This document shows positions 19,020-32,456 of a DNA stretch of 64,000 nucleotides, one piece after another. The position numbers and the translations under genes were made by a program. The DNA comes from Halobacillus hunanensis. GTDB taxonomy: Bacteria > Bacillota > Bacilli > Bacillales > Halobacillaceae. Location: the NCBI RefSeq assembly GCF_900166655.1, contig NZ_FVZB01000007.1, positions 620,001 through 684,000 of the forward strand, read 5' to 3'. Position 1 is the stretch's first letter. Each line of letters begins with the position of its first letter. The notes under the pieces are model-generated. The model did no database searches. It was not told the DNA's origin and saw nothing but the letters and a program-made list of their open reading frames with translations.

Positions 19020-20094
19020 AGATGGGACAGTATTTGAAGGAAAAGGCTTTGGCAGTGATCGTGAAAGCTTTGGTGAGATCGTATTTAATACCGGCATGAC
19101 TGGGTATCAGGAAGTCATTTCTGACCCATCCTACTGTGGGCAGATGGTGACGTTTACCTATCCGCTAATTGGAAATTATGGCATTAACCGAGACGACTTT
19201 GAAACCGTCGACCCTGCCATTTTAGGAGTCGTGGTGAAAGAACATTGCGAGCATCCATCGAATTTCAGAAATGAGGAGACGCTGGATGAATTTCTGAAAG
19301 CCAAGCGGATTCCCGGAATTAGTGGAGTGGATACGAGAAAGCTTACTAAAATTATTCGTAAGCATGGGACGATGAAAGCAATGATTACGTCGAGTGAACG
19401 CCCTGTTGAACAGATCGTTGATTTTATGAAAAATACTCCGCTTGCAACCGATCAAGTGAAGCAAGTGTCAACCGTTAAGCCATACGTAGTACCAGGACGC
19501 GGTTACCGTATCGTACTGATTGATTACGGGATGAAGCATGGCATTTTGCGTGAATTTACGAAGCGCAGCTGTCACGTGACTGTCGTACCTTACAATACAT
19601 CCGCTGAAGAAATTGAAAGGCTGAGACCAGATGGCATTATGCTTTCGAACGGTCCCGGGGATCCAAAAGATGTCCCTGAAGCGATTCAAACAGTCCGCAA
19701 GCTGATGGGACACGTTCCGATCTTTGGCATCTGCCTTGGACACCAGCTGATTGCCTTGGCTTCCGGTGGAGACACTGTGAAAATGAAATTCGGTCATCGC
19801 GGTGGAAATCAGCCTGTGAAAGATTTACGTACGAACTGGACCGCGATGACTTCTCAAAATCATGGTTACGCCGTTGCTCGTGACTCGCTAGAATCTACAA
19901 GTCTATCTTTAACACAAGTCTCCCTGAATGATGGGACTGTGGAAGGGCTCGAGCATCAGACGATGAACGTCTTTTCTGTGCAGTACCATCCTGAGAGTTC
20001 TCCAGGACCAGAAGACACATCAAGTTTATTTGACGAATTTCTAACGAGAATTACCGAATCCCATAAAGCAGCGAAGGAGGCTCTTCATGTCTAA
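19000..20094 (+). CDS. carA: Carbamoyl phosphate synthase small subunit (glutaminase)
   Basis: Provides ammonia from glutamine for carbamoyl phosphate (pyrAA of B. subtilis). 364 aa. N-terminal CPSase small-chain domain, then a class I glutamine amidotransferase with nucleophile Cys in FGICLGHQL and the His/Glu pair in [13 protein letters not shown] chose ATG 19000 ([18 protein letters not shown]) behind GAGGAGGATG; it overlaps pyrC by 20 bp. An upstream in-frame start at 18985 lacks support. Confidence 0.96.
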   Translation: MKQLVLEDGTVFEGKGFGSDRESFGEIVFNTGMTGYQEVISDPSYCGQMVTFTYPLIGNYGINRDDFETVDPAILGVVVKEHCEHPSNFRNEETLDEFLKAKRIPGISGVDTRKLTKIIRKHGTMKAMITSSERPVEQIVDFMKNTPLATDQVKQVSTVKPYVVPGRGYRIVLIDYGMKHGILREFTKRSCHVTVVPYNTSAEEIERLRPDGIMLSNGPGDPKDVPEAIQTVRKLMGHVPIFGICLGHQLIALASGGDTVKMKFGHRGGNQPVKDLRTNWTAMTSQNHGYAVARDSLESTSLSLTQVSLNDGTVEGLEHQTMNVFSVQYHPESSPGPEDTSSLFDEFLTRITESHKAAKEALHV

Positions 20095-23000
20095 ACGAAC
20101 AGATATTAAACGTATTTTAGTGATCGGCTCTGGTCCAATTATCATTGGTCAGGCGGCTGAGTTCGACTATTCCGGAACACAGGCGTGTCAAGCTCTGAAA
20201 GAAGAAGGATATGAAGTCATTTTAGCAAACTCCAATCCCGCCACGATCATGACGGATCACACGTTTGCCGACAAGGTGTACATGGAGCCGCTGACCCTTG
20301 AATTTTTAACAAAAATTGTACGAAAAGAATCTCCAGACGCGATTCTGCCTACTCTTGGCGGTCAAACGGGACTGAACTTGGCCGTAGCCCTAAGTGAATC
20401 TGGCATCCTTGAGCAGCTTCAAGTCGAGTTGCTGGGTACCCCGCTGGATGCGATTCAACGGGCCGAAGATCGGGAGAAGTTCCGCGCGCTCATGCATAAA
20501 ATGGAGCAGCCTGTACCAGAAAGTGAGATCGTAAGTTCTGTCGATCAGGCCGTGGATTTTGCCAATAAAATCGGCTTTCCGGTTATTGTACGCCCCGCCT
20601 ATACCATGGGAGGAGCCGGCGGCGGAATGTGCGATAACGAAGAACAGCTTCGGGAAATCGCCCGCAGTGGACTGGCACAATCTCCTGTTCATCAGTGTTT
20701 AATCGAGCGTAATATCGCCGGCTTTAAGGAAATCGAGTATGAAGTGATGCGCGATGCGAACGATCAGGCGATTGTTGTCTGTAACATGGAAAACTTTGAT
20801 CCAGTCGGTATCCATACGGGAGATTCAATCGTCGTGGCGCCTTCACAAACGTTGAGTGATCGTGAATATCAAATGTTGCGGAATGCCTCACTTGATATTA
20901 TTCGAGCTCTGGAAATTGAAGGCGGCTGTAACGTTCAGTTAGCTCTTGATCCGGATAGCTTTCAGTACTATGTGATCGAAGTGAACCCGCGTGTCAGCCG
21001 GTCATCTGCCCTGGCATCAAAAGCTACTGGTTATCCGATTGCTAAAATGGCTGCTAAAATCGCCGTGGGGATGACACTTGATGAAATTGAAAATCCAATT
21101 ACTGAAACAACTTACGCTTGCTTTGAACCAGCGCTGGATTATGTAGTAACGAAAATTCCACGCTGGCCCTTTGATAAATTTGCCAAAGGAAATCGTAAAT
21201 TAGGGACTCAGATGAAAGCAACCGGTGAAGTGATGTCGATTGGCCGTACGATTGAAGAATCTTTATTAAAAGGAATTCGCTCACTGGAAGGCGAAACGGA
21301 TGATTTGTTTGTTGCTTCTGTCGCAGAACTTACGAACGAGGAAATGTTCAAACGATTACACTTAGCGGATGATGAGCGGATTTTCATTTTAGCTGAAGCG
21401 TTAAGACGTAACATTACGCTTACTGAGATTCATGAGACGACGGGCATCGATTACTTTTTCCTCCATAAATTACAGCATATCATTCAGCTGGAGCAACAAG
21501 TGAAAGAAGCACGCTGGGATGCTGCTCTGATTCGTGAAGTGAAAGAAACAGGCTTTGCCGATCGACAAATTGCCCGACTGCTTGAGACGACCATTGATGA
21601 AGTGATGAGTTTTAGAAAACAACACAGCATCTCACCGGTTTATAAAATGGTTGACACGTGTGCAGGTGAATTTGTTTCGGAAACGCCGTATTTTTACAGC
21701 AGTTATGAAGACGAAAATGAATCAGTTGTCACGGATACTAAAAAAGTGCTTGTTATTGGGTCTGGTCCGATTCGAATCGGCCAGGGAGTTGAATTCGACT
21801 ATGCGACCGTCCACTCGGTTCTAGCGCTAAAAGAGATGGGCTATGAAGCGATTATTATGAACAATAACCCGGAAACCGTATCGACGGACTTTAGCGTTTC
21901 CGACAAGCTTTACTTTGAGCCGTTAACGTTGGAAGACGTCATGCATGTCATTGACCTGGAGCAACCAGAAGGCGTCATCGTTCAGTTTGGCGGACAGACA
22001 GCGATCAACCTTGTAGAAGGGCTGAGTCGTCACGGGGTCAATATTCTCGGCACGACGATGGATGCGATTAACCAAACCGAAGATCGTGACCTTTTTGAAC
22101 AGTTGTTAACGAACCTTGACATCGCCAAGCCTGGCGGAGAAAGTGTGACAAGTGAGGAAGAGGCGGTGCAAGCGGCGCAGCGAATTGGTTACCCTGTTGT
22201 CGTGAGACCTTCTTATGTACTTGGCGGACGCGCGATGGAAATTGTCTACTCTGAAGAAGAGTTACTGATTTACATGGAAGAAAATGTTCGCGTCCATAAC
22301 GGTCATCCGATCTTGATCGATAAGTATTTAACAGGAATGGAGATCGAAGTTGATGCGATTACCGACGGTCAGGATGTTGTTATCCCGGGTATTATGGAGC
22401 ACATTGAACGTGCAGGTGTCCACTCAGGCGATTCGATGGCCGTCTATCCGCCACAGCGCTTATCAGAGCGGCTCGAACAGCAATGTATTGATGCTACCGT
22501 CAAAATTGCCCGCGAATTAAACATGAAAGGGCTTATCAATATTCAATTTGTTATCCTGGATGGAACAGCTTATGTGCTTGAGGTGAATCCGCGAGCCAGC
22601 CGTACTGTACCTTTTCTTAGTAAAATTACCGGGATCACGATGGCACAGGTAGCCACGAAAGCCATTATGGGGGAATCATTAGCGTCATTAGGCTACACAT
22701 CAGGGATTGCTCAAAAGCCTGAGGGAGTGTATGTCAAAGTACCGGTGTTCTCATTTGAAAAACTTCGCAGCGTCGATACAACGCTTGGACCCGAGATGAA
22801 ATCTACAGGTGAAGTAATCGGCTATGATCAAAGCCTTGAGAAAGCTCTTTATAAAGGCATGACAGCGGCCGGATTAAAAATACCAACAGAAGGTGCCGTG
22901 TTATTAACGGTAGCCGATAAAGACAAGCAGGAGATGCTGGAGATTGCGAGGACGTTCCATCAGCTTGGCTTCCACTTATATGCGACAGAGGGGACAGCAA

Positions 23001-23286
23001 GAGCGATCGAAGACGCCTCTCTGCCAGTGGAAGCGGTTGGCAAACTCGGATCAAGCCAGCGTGACGTTGTCGATTTAATTCGCAGCGGCGATGTTCAGTT
23101 TGTTGTCAACACATTAAATAAAGGTCGTCGATCCCGCTCAGATGGTTTCCAAATTAGACGAGAAGCTGTGGAGCATGGGATTGCTTCCTTGACGAGTCTT
23201 GATACAGCCAAAACGATTGTTGAAGTCATCGATGCCATGACCTTCACAGCCCGGACAATTGCGAAGAAAGAGGCGGTGTTCGTCTA

Positions 23287-23287
<1 letters not shown>
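20087..23287 (+). CDS. carB: Carbamoyl phosphate synthase large subunit
   Basis: Makes carbamoyl phosphate from bicarbonate, ammonia and two ATP (pyrAB of B. subtilis). 1066 aa. It has the internal duplication of the family: two ATP-grasp halves, each beginning [13 protein letters not shown] (near residues 10 and 560), with an oligomerisation domain between. A C-terminal MGS-like allosteric domain (about 930-1066) contains [12 protein letters not shown]. Overlaps carA by 8 bp and pyrK by 1 bp. Confidence 0.97.
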
Positions 23288-25696
<2,409 letters not shown>

Positions 25697-26354
25697 TATT
25701 GGAGCTGTACAACTAAGTCCCGAAGACTTTTTTACATGGACATCGGGACTGCGCTCACCGATTTACTGTGATAATCGATTGACCATGTCCTACCCTGCTA
25801 TCCGTCGGAGAATTGCAGAAGAGTTCGCTGTGTTCATACAAAATATGGATGAAGAAATCGACATCATTGCCGGATGTGCTACAGCAGGCATCCCTCATGC
25901 TGCATGGGTGGCGGATCAACTGGACTTGCCGATGGTTTATGTTCGATCTTCCGCCAAAAAGCACGGAAAAGGCAACCAGATCGAAGGAGCTTATCAAGCA
26001 GGACAAAAGGCTATCGTCATTGAGGATCTTATTTCAACAGGGAAATCATCCATTGAGGCAGCAGAAGCACTGCAGCAAGAAGGTGTAGAAGTCGTTCATG
26101 TAGTATCCATTTTTAGTTATAATCTTACCGAGGCTGAAGAAGCATTTGCTGGCAAGCGTCTATCTGTTCATTCCTTAACCGATTATAATCATCTTCTGCA
26201 CACTATGGAAAAAGAAGCATTATTAAGCGAAGAACAGCATAGTAAGTTACTACAATGGCGAGAAAACCCTTCAGCCTTCATGCACTCTTGAACGAGCGTT
26301 AGTTGCGATTCTCAGGCAAGGCTAGTACGATAGAAACATCGGAAAGCTTTGGTG

Positions 26355-26627
26355 ATGACAATGAATTCTACTAAACATTCTATCTTTCTCTTAGTAAATG
26401 CCTCACTCGGACTTATAACATGCATGATTTATTTATACACATGGCTTGCTTTCGCCTTCATGGGATCGATGTGGTCCTTCGAGCCGATGCTGAGTCTGGT
26501 TCTTTGTTTGAGTGTTTTCTTGCTTTGGAATAAATGGATGCTAAGAAAAGAAAACAAGCGGTATTGGGCTCAAGGCGTCTTCTCTTATTTTGGCACCATT
26601 TTGATCTTTATTTATTTTCTAAGTTGA
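26355..26627 (+). CDS. Small membrane protein of unknown function
   Basis: A 90-aa hydrophobic protein that I do not recognise. Three likely transmembrane segments: about residues 9-31, 36-56 and 68-88, with a basic stretch WMLRKENKRYW between the last two. Start codon uncertain: ATG at 26355 (GGAAAG 8 bp upstream) or ATG at 26361. It lies 63 bp behind pyrE and before the shared terminator, so it may be carried on the end of the pyr transcript. B. subtilis has nothing comparable at this place as far as I recall. Confidence 0.55.
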   Translation: MTMNSTKHSIFLLVNASLGLITCMIYLYTWLAFAFMGSMWSFEPMLSLVLCLSVFLLWNKWMLRKENKRYWAQGVFSYFGTILIFIYFLS

Positions 26628-26721
26628 CGGTTCGTTGTAAAAAGTTAACATGAATCCTTACGATCGTACTGAAGGTCATAATCTTCGCTCAGCTGCCAGA
26701 TCCTGATCAAGCAGTTAGTAT

Positions 26722-26767
26722 AAATAGCCCTGTTTCACAGCTTCATATCTGCGAAACAGGGCTATTT
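26722..26767. terminator. Bidirectional terminator between the pyr region and the TetR gene
   Basis: AAATAGCCCTGTTTC (about 26722-26736) pairs perfectly with GAAACAGGGCTATTT (26753-26767). It would end both the rightward pyr-side transcript and the leftward tetR transcript. Confidence 0.85.
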
Positions 26768-26807
26768 AACTTTGGGTAGAGAAGGTCATCCTCTTGCCTT
26801 GCCACAA

Positions 26808-27401
26808 TCAGATCTTACAAATGGACTGAAGGTGATATTGCAGTGTACGGATCATTTTGTCGTACGGAAAAGCTGATGGATGCAGCATGTGATGAAGGGC
26901 TAATCCATCGACAAGGGTATGCAATCGATCAACTTCTGTCTCCAAGTCAAGATTATCATTTGCGAACCGGTTTGAAGGTAGAGAATAAATGACAGTGGCC
27001 AATCCTTCGTGCATTTCGTTGTACACCTTTTCGCTTAAGGAGCTGAGCTTTGGATCGACAAGTGTTTTAGCTGAAAAAACGAACCATACCTCCATTTCAA
27101 TTCGTCTTTCTTCATCGACCGGCAGAAATTCACAAATAAATGTCGTCAGCATATCTTTTGACGAACCTTCATAGTTTTTTGCTTCGATACGCTGTTTAAC
27201 TCGTTCAGAAACAAGCTCCATCGAAAATAAGAATAGTTCGGATTGAGAGGCAAAATAGTGTCGCAACGACCCAACCGACAATCCAGCGGATGCTGCAATT
27301 TTCCGTACGGTGGCATGTTCAAGTCCTTCCTCAACGATGACCCTCCACGTGGCCTCAGCAATTTGAATTTTACGTTTCTTGTGGTCAATAAATTTTGGCA
27401 T
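26808..27401 (-). CDS. TetR/AcrR-family transcriptional regulator
   Basis: 197 aa. N-terminal helix-turn-helix (about residues 10-55): ATVRKIAASAGLSVGSLRHYFASQSEL, the TetR signature. The C-terminal ligand domain resembles the BetI/TetR_C_6 type. The ligand is unknown. It is divergent from a YmcC-like membrane protein with 82 bp between the starts, and that gap carries inverted TTGTATT/AATACAA sequences. The natural reading is self-control and control of the membrane protein. Confidence 0.85.
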   Translation of the reverse strand: MPKFIDHKKRKIQIAEATWRVIVEEGLEHATVRKIAASAGLSVGSLRHYFASQSELFLFSMELVSERVKQRIEAKNYEGSSKDMLTTFICEFLPVDEERRIEMEVWFVFSAKTLVDPKLSSLSEKVYNEMHEGLATVIYSLPSNRFANDNLDLETEVDRLHTLVDGLALHHMLHPSAFPYDKMIRTLQYHLQSICKI

Positions 27402-27419
27402 GTCTTTATTTTAACACAC

Positions 27420-27466
27420 TTGTATTAAATAAATAACTTTGCTATATTTAATAATACAATTGTACT
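27420..27466. promoter_or_regulatory. Candidate TetR operator between divergent genes
   Basis: TTGTATT (27420-27426) is inverted as AATACAA (27453-27459), which itself continues into a compact palindrome around ACAATTGT (27456-27463). Three TTGTAnTAAA-like half-sites occur within 47 bp. A weak promoter TTGCTA-18-TACTAA (27439-27468) would be covered by it. Confidence 0.45.
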
Positions 27467-27483
27467 AAAAAAGGGGTGCTGTT

Positions 27484-28023
27484 TTGATAGGCTGGTTAAT
27501 AATTGCCTGTGAAGTTGGATTTTGGGTGTTTGTTTTAGCTGGGCTGGCTGCAAGATATGTGCTGAGAAAAGAGAGGCTTGGAGCTTTCTTACTGATCTGT
27601 ACGCCCATCGTCGATCTCATCTTGCTGATCGTAACTGTCATGGATTTGAAAAATGGGGCCGTGGCCTCCACGGTACATGGTATTGCCGCCATTTATATTG
27701 GAGTAAGTGTGGCGTACGGACATCAAATGATTCAGTGGGCAGATAGTCAGTTTAAGTATCGTTTTATTAAAAAAGAGAAGCCGCCGAAGAAGAAAAAGTA
27801 TGGAATGGAATATGCTAGGGATGAACGCATAGGCTGGTATCGCCATTTGCTGGCATGGTCTATAGGAGGTGCGATTTTAGGAGCAGTTATTCTTTACATC
27901 CATGACAGTCAGCAGACCGAAGCTCTGTTTCAAACTTTACGGATTTGGACGCTTATACTGGTAATTGATTTTGTGATTAGTTTCAGTTATACAGTATTTC
28001 CGAGAAAAGCAAAAGGGAGCTGA
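27484..28023 (+). CDS. YmcC-like integral membrane protein
   Basis: 179 aa with about five hydrophobic segments: two near the start (IIACEVGFWVFVLAGLAARYVL, about 5-26, and a following LICTPIVDLILLIVTV), one near 60-77, then a very basic loop (KKEKPPKKKKYG), and two near the C-terminus. It resembles B. subtilis YmcC from memory; the function is not known. TTG start at 27484 behind GGGGTG. Divergent from the TetR gene, and probably its target. Confidence 0.65.
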   Translation: MIGWLIIACEVGFWVFVLAGLAARYVLRKERLGAFLLICTPIVDLILLIVTVMDLKNGAVASTVHGIAAIYIGVSVAYGHQMIQWADSQFKYRFIKKEKPPKKKKYGMEYARDERIGWYRHLLAWSIGGAILGAVILYIHDSQQTEALFQTLRIWTLILVIDFVISFSYTVFPRKAKGS

Positions 28024-28057
28024 GCTTTAAATCACAGCTAACCCATGACATTTAGAA

Positions 28058-28160
28058 GAGGCTGGGACATAAGTAAAAACAATGATGTCAAAGAACGAAC
28101 GATTAAAAATGAATAGTAAAAGCGAAGTGTTTTGACGAAGCGATGTCAGAAACCTTTTTT
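28058..28160 (+). repeat. GAGGCTGGGACATAA intergenic repeat, copy 1 (3'-truncated)
   Basis: Begins GAGGCTGGGACATAAGTAAA (28058-28077), shared with 54482 onward except one base. It later carries AAGCGAAGTGTTTTGACGAAGCG, similar to the other copy. The closing CCAGCCTC end is missing. I recall GAGGCTGGGACATAA as a frequent intergenic motif in Firmicutes. Confidence 0.6.
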
Positions 28161-28166
28161 GGCAAC

Positions 28167-28200
28167 AAATAATCCGAACTGAATTGTTCGGATTATTTTA
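28167..28200. terminator. Bidirectional terminator between ymcC-like gene and rqcH
   Basis: AAATAATCCGAAC (28167-28179) pairs with GTTCGGATTATTTT (28186-28199); the two genes converge here. Confidence 0.85.
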
Positions 28201-28222
28201 TTCTTCATTCAGTTTTTGGCTA

Positions 28223-29932
28223 TTACTCTTTTTTCATTTCGCGGATAAGATTAATATCAGGAGTCACATATAACGTTTGCTGATGATCATACGTAACAAA
28301 GCCCGGTTTGGCCCCGGAAGGCTTTTTGACATATTTAATCAATGTGTAATCCACCGGCACTGAAGAAGATTGACTGAACTTACTGTAATAAGCTGCAAGC
28401 TGAGCCGCTTCAAATAAAACGTCTTCTGTCGGTGCTTCATCCTGAATGACCACATGAGAACCAGGAATATCTTTCGCATGCAGCCACGTATCATGTTTGT
28501 TGGCCAGGCGATTGGTGAGGTATTCATTTTGTTTATTGTTGCGCCCAACATAAAGGGAAGTGCCGTTACTAGCCGTATAGTGTTCAGGCTTTGGCTTCGA
28601 AGGCTTGTTCGACTTCTTCTTGGAAGAACCTCTTTTTTTCATATAACCCTGTTCTCTAAGTTCTTCTCTAATTTCTTCAATATCTACTTCCCTCGCAGAT
28701 TCAACTTGCTGGATGAGCCGGTCAAAATAGTCAATTTCTTCTTCAGCTTTTCCAATTTCCTTCTGAACTACCTGTTTAGATTTCTTTAGTTTCTGGTAAG
28801 TTTGAAAGTAACTTTGAGCATTTTCACTCGGTGATTTATTAGGGTTGAGTTCAATGGTACGCTCGCCTTGATCAGGATCATAATAATCAACAACGTTTGC
28901 GGTTTCGTCTCCTTGCTTCACTAAATGCATGTGGGCCGTCAGCAGCTCACCAAGACGCTGGTAATCTTCAGCCGCTTCCGATTTCTTCAGAGTCGTTTCG
29001 TGTTTTTTTATTTTACGTTTATTTTTATCGCGTTCATTTTTCAAAAATTTATAGAGGTCGCCAGCTTGTTGTTTAACCCGGTCGCGCTCTGCTTTTCCTG
29101 AATAGTAGCGATCGAGCATTTCGCTGACTGTAGGAAAGGAAGTCTCTTCCTGGTTAAGAAATGTAAGCGGCAGGACGTAAAATTGTTCGCGATCCCCTGA
29201 GTAAATAGTTGGCTGATAATTGTTTCTTATGATTTGCTCACGGATAGCAGAATAGGCGTTTTCATAAGCTTCTGTTCCGCCTAAATGAGCACGATGTACA
29301 ATCTCTTTCGTAATCACCGGTGAAAAGCCCATCACTGTGTTAAGAATTTGTTTATCGATTTTTCCTGAGTTGAAATCCAGTTTCTTTATGAGCTGGTCAG
29401 CTTCAAGCTCCAGCGGATTAGTTTTCCCTTGTCCGGGCGGAAGCTTATATGGCTGCCCTGGCATAACCGTACGGTAGCTGTTTTGGGAAGGGGGCAAGTG
29501 TTTAATACTGTCTAAAATATGCCCTTGTTCTGTATCTACAAGTAAGATGTTCGAATGTTTCCCCATAACTTCAATAATCAACGTTTTCATTGTCTCGTCG
29601 CCAATTTCGTTCCGGGATCGGATATGGAACTTGACGATCCGTTCCATACTCACTTGCTCAACTTTTTCAAGAAATCCTCCGACAAGATGTTTTCTGAGCA
29701 GCATACATAGCATTGGTGGTTCTTTCGGGTTGTGATACTGATCTTTCGTCAAGTGAAATCGTGCATAGCTAGGGTGTGATGATAATAATAACGTATGGTT
29801 CGTTCGATTCTTTCTAATGGTAAAAACTAATTCCGTGTCTGTTGGCTGATAAATTTTAACGATTCTTCCGGTCTTCACTTCTTCATTCATTTCGTGAGTG
29901 ATTGCCCGGGTTACAGTGCCGTCAAATGACAT
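28223..29932 (-). CDS. rqcH: Ribosome quality control protein RqcH (NEMF/NFACT family)
   Basis: Binds split 50S subunits with stalled peptidyl-tRNA and directs C-terminal alanine tailing; formerly called a fibronectin-binding protein (YloA). 569 aa. NFACT-N domain (MSFDGTVTRAITHEMN, then ETMKTLIIEVMGKHSNILLVD), helix-hairpin-helix region, long coiled coil (about 285-425, KNKRKIKKHETTLKKSE), and NFACT-R domain (about 445-560: WLHAKDIPGSHVVI). ATG start behind GAGAGGTGAT. It lies where B. subtilis has yloA, downstream of the pyr operon, but on the opposite strand. Confidence 0.94.
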   Translation of the reverse strand: MSFDGTVTRAITHEMNEEVKTGRIVKIYQPTDTELVFTIRKNRTNHTLLLSSHPSYARFHLTKDQYHNPKEPPMLCMLLRKHLVGGFLEKVEQVSMERIVKFHIRSRNEIGDETMKTLIIEVMGKHSNILLVDTEQGHILDSIKHLPPSQNSYRTVMPGQPYKLPPGQGKTNPLELEADQLIKKLDFNSGKIDKQILNTVMGFSPVITKEIVHRAHLGGTEAYENAYSAIREQIIRNNYQPTIYSGDREQFYVLPLTFLNQEETSFPTVSEMLDRYYSGKAERDRVKQQAGDLYKFLKNERDKNKRKIKKHETTLKKSEAAEDYQRLGELLTAHMHLVKQGDETANVVDYYDPDQGERTIELNPNKSPSENAQSYFQTYQKLKKSKQVVQKEIGKAEEEIDYFDRLIQQVESAREVDIEEIREELREQGYMKKRGSSKKKSNKPSKPKPEHYTASNGTSLYVGRNNKQNEYLTNRLANKHDTWLHAKDIPGSHVVIQDEAPTEDVLFEAAQLAAYYSKFSQSSSVPVDYTLIKYVKKPSGAKPGFVTYDHQQTLYVTPDINLIREMKKE

Positions 29933-30105
29933 AGTGCATCACCTCTCTATTTGTGCAAGTATAGCATGTTTTGCTCATAAATCCCTAAAAACTCTGCCTG
30001 AAGAACAGGAAAGAATTCATGCTATTTTACCTGGCCATTGTTAAAAAGACAGAACAGCTCCAGGATCAAAGAGATTTTACTTTTCGTGTGCCTTACATTA
30101 GCCTA

Positions 30106-30133
30106 TTGGTGGAGGGATTTGATAAACTATAGA
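30106..30133 (+). promoter_or_regulatory. Candidate promoter of the yicC-like gene
   Basis: TTGGTG (30106-30111), 16-bp spacer, TATAGA (30128-30133). The rest of the 237-bp gap before the gene shows no reading frame; yloB, found in this region of B. subtilis, is absent. Confidence 0.45.
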
Positions 30134-30169
30134 AAGAAACGTAAAATTGAACCGTGGGTGTGATAACAA

Positions 30170-31051
30170 GTGGCAAAAAGCATGACAGGATATGGACGAG
30201 ACACAATAGAAACCGCTGGTATGAGACTGACCATTGAACTTCGAAGTGTCAATCACCGTTTTTTGGATATTTCTCCAAGGATACCACGGAACTTTTTATT
30301 TCTTGAGGAGGCTATGAAACGCCACTTGAAACAGAAGCTTAGCCGCGGGCGAGTGGATCTTTTTCTAACGGCAGAGGGAGAAGGTCTGCTGAATAAACAG
30401 CTTGAGGCGGATGATGAGCTTCTTCATCAATACATAACCAAGCTAACGAATGTAAAGGATCAGTACAAGTTGACGGGGGCCATCTCGATTGATACAGTAG
30501 CTGGGCTTGAGGGAATTTTTACAGTTCGGGAATCGGATCAGCCGAATGATCAAATCAAAGCGGAACTTTTAAACATGCTTGACGCGGCGTGTACTGATTT
30601 AGTTGACATGAGAAACCAGGAAGGTGAACGTCTGGTTCAGGATCTTCTGAACAGATTGCAATCTGTTAAAGATACAGTGGCTGCTATAGAAGAACGACGC
30701 CCAGTTGTCGTGGGGGAATACAAAGCAAAGGTAATAGCAAGGGTCGAGGCGTTTATTAATGAAGAGATTGCCGTGGAAGATTCCAGAGTGCTGCAAGAGG
30801 TCGCCTTGCTCGCTGAAAAAGGTGATATTACCGAAGAGATCACAAGGTTATATTCGCATATCGACCAATTTCACCACACCCTTGAAAATCAAGAGCCGAT
30901 TGGGCGTACACTTGATTTCATCGTTCAGGAAATGCATCGTGAAATCAATACGATTGGTTCGAAGTCAAATGACAGTCAGTTATCCAACAGTGTGGTGATG
31001 TTAAAGAGTGAAGTAGAGAAAATGAAAGAACAAGTACAAAATATTGAATAA
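30170..31051 (+). CDS. yloC: YicC/YloC-family endoribonuclease
   Basis: 293-aa YicC-type protein. N-terminal YicC_N domain starting MAKSMTGYGRD and carrying IELRSVNHRFLDISPRIPR; the C-terminal DUF1732 domain ends with EPIGRTLDFIVQEMHREINTIGSKSND, the strongest family signature. YicC proteins have been shown to be metal-dependent RNases in E. coli and B. subtilis. GTG start at 30170 with only a weak ribosome binding site (GGGTGTGAT). Followed by remA, gmk and rpoZ, the conserved order. Confidence 0.92.
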   Translation: MAKSMTGYGRDTIETAGMRLTIELRSVNHRFLDISPRIPRNFLFLEEAMKRHLKQKLSRGRVDLFLTAEGEGLLNKQLEADDELLHQYITKLTNVKDQYKLTGAISIDTVAGLEGIFTVRESDQPNDQIKAELLNMLDAACTDLVDMRNQEGERLVQDLLNRLQSVKDTVAAIEERRPVVVGEYKAKVIARVEAFINEEIAVEDSRVLQEVALLAEKGDITEEITRLYSHIDQFHHTLENQEPIGRTLDFIVQEMHREINTIGSKSNDSQLSNSVVMLKSEVEKMKEQVQNIE

Positions 31052-31054
31052 AGA

Positions 31055-31084
31055 TTGAGATTTGCTAGGTATTTTTCATATAAT
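31055..31084 (+). promoter_or_regulatory. Sigma-A promoter upstream of remA
   Basis: TTGAGA (31055-31060), 18-bp spacer, TATAAT (31079-31084), in the 131-bp gap after yloC. Confidence 0.65.
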
Positions 31085-31182
31085 AGTAGTAATACTCGTT
31101 TAATAACGTGGCCAGAGATGTATTGCTGGTGACTGTTTGAGCGAATTTAGTAGATCTGTCTCGTTAGAAGGAGGAAACGTCA

Positions 31183-31446
31183 TTGAGTTTAAAGTTAATT
31201 AATATCGGCTTTGGAAACGTGGTGTCAGCTAATCGAATCATTTCTATTGTTTCACCAGAATCTGCGCCGATTAAACGTATTATAACCGTAGCAAGAGATA
31301 ATAATAAATTAGTAGATGCTACATACGGCAGAAGAACGCGTGCCGTTATTATTACAGATAGCGATCATGTTGTGCTTTCGGCAGTTCAGCCGGAAACTGT
31401 GGGACAGCGTGTGATCAGTAATGATGAAATGTCAGATGAGAATTAG
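31183..31446 (+). CDS. remA: Extracellular matrix regulator RemA
   Basis: 87-aa DNA-binding protein (DUF370 family) that in B. subtilis activates biofilm matrix and osmoprotection operons. The sequence [19 protein letters not shown] followed by [19 protein letters not shown] is nearly the family consensus. TTG start behind GAAGGAGGAAAC. Immediately upstream of gmk, as usual. Confidence 0.95.
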   Translation: MSLKLINIGFGNVVSANRIISIVSPESAPIKRIITVARDNNKLVDATYGRRTRAVIITDSDHVVLSAVQPETVGQRVISNDEMSDEN

Positions 31447-32302
<856 letters not shown>

Positions 32303-32312
32303 TTTTACTACA

Positions 32313-32346
32313 AGCCGCGCTGACACTAGAGGAGAGCGCGGCTTTT
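32313..32346 (+). terminator. Terminator after rpoZ
   Basis: AGCCGCGCT (32313-32321) pairs perfectly with AGCGCGGCT (32335-32343), followed by TTTT. Confidence 0.8.
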
Positions 32347-32456
32347 CCTTATTTCTAAGTTTTGTCTTCCGCGGCAGATTAGGGGGTTCTCTTCTTTTAA
32401 CATTGTAAGGATAAGTCCTGCCAGGGCCCAAGTAAGGTGAAAGGAAATGATGAAAT

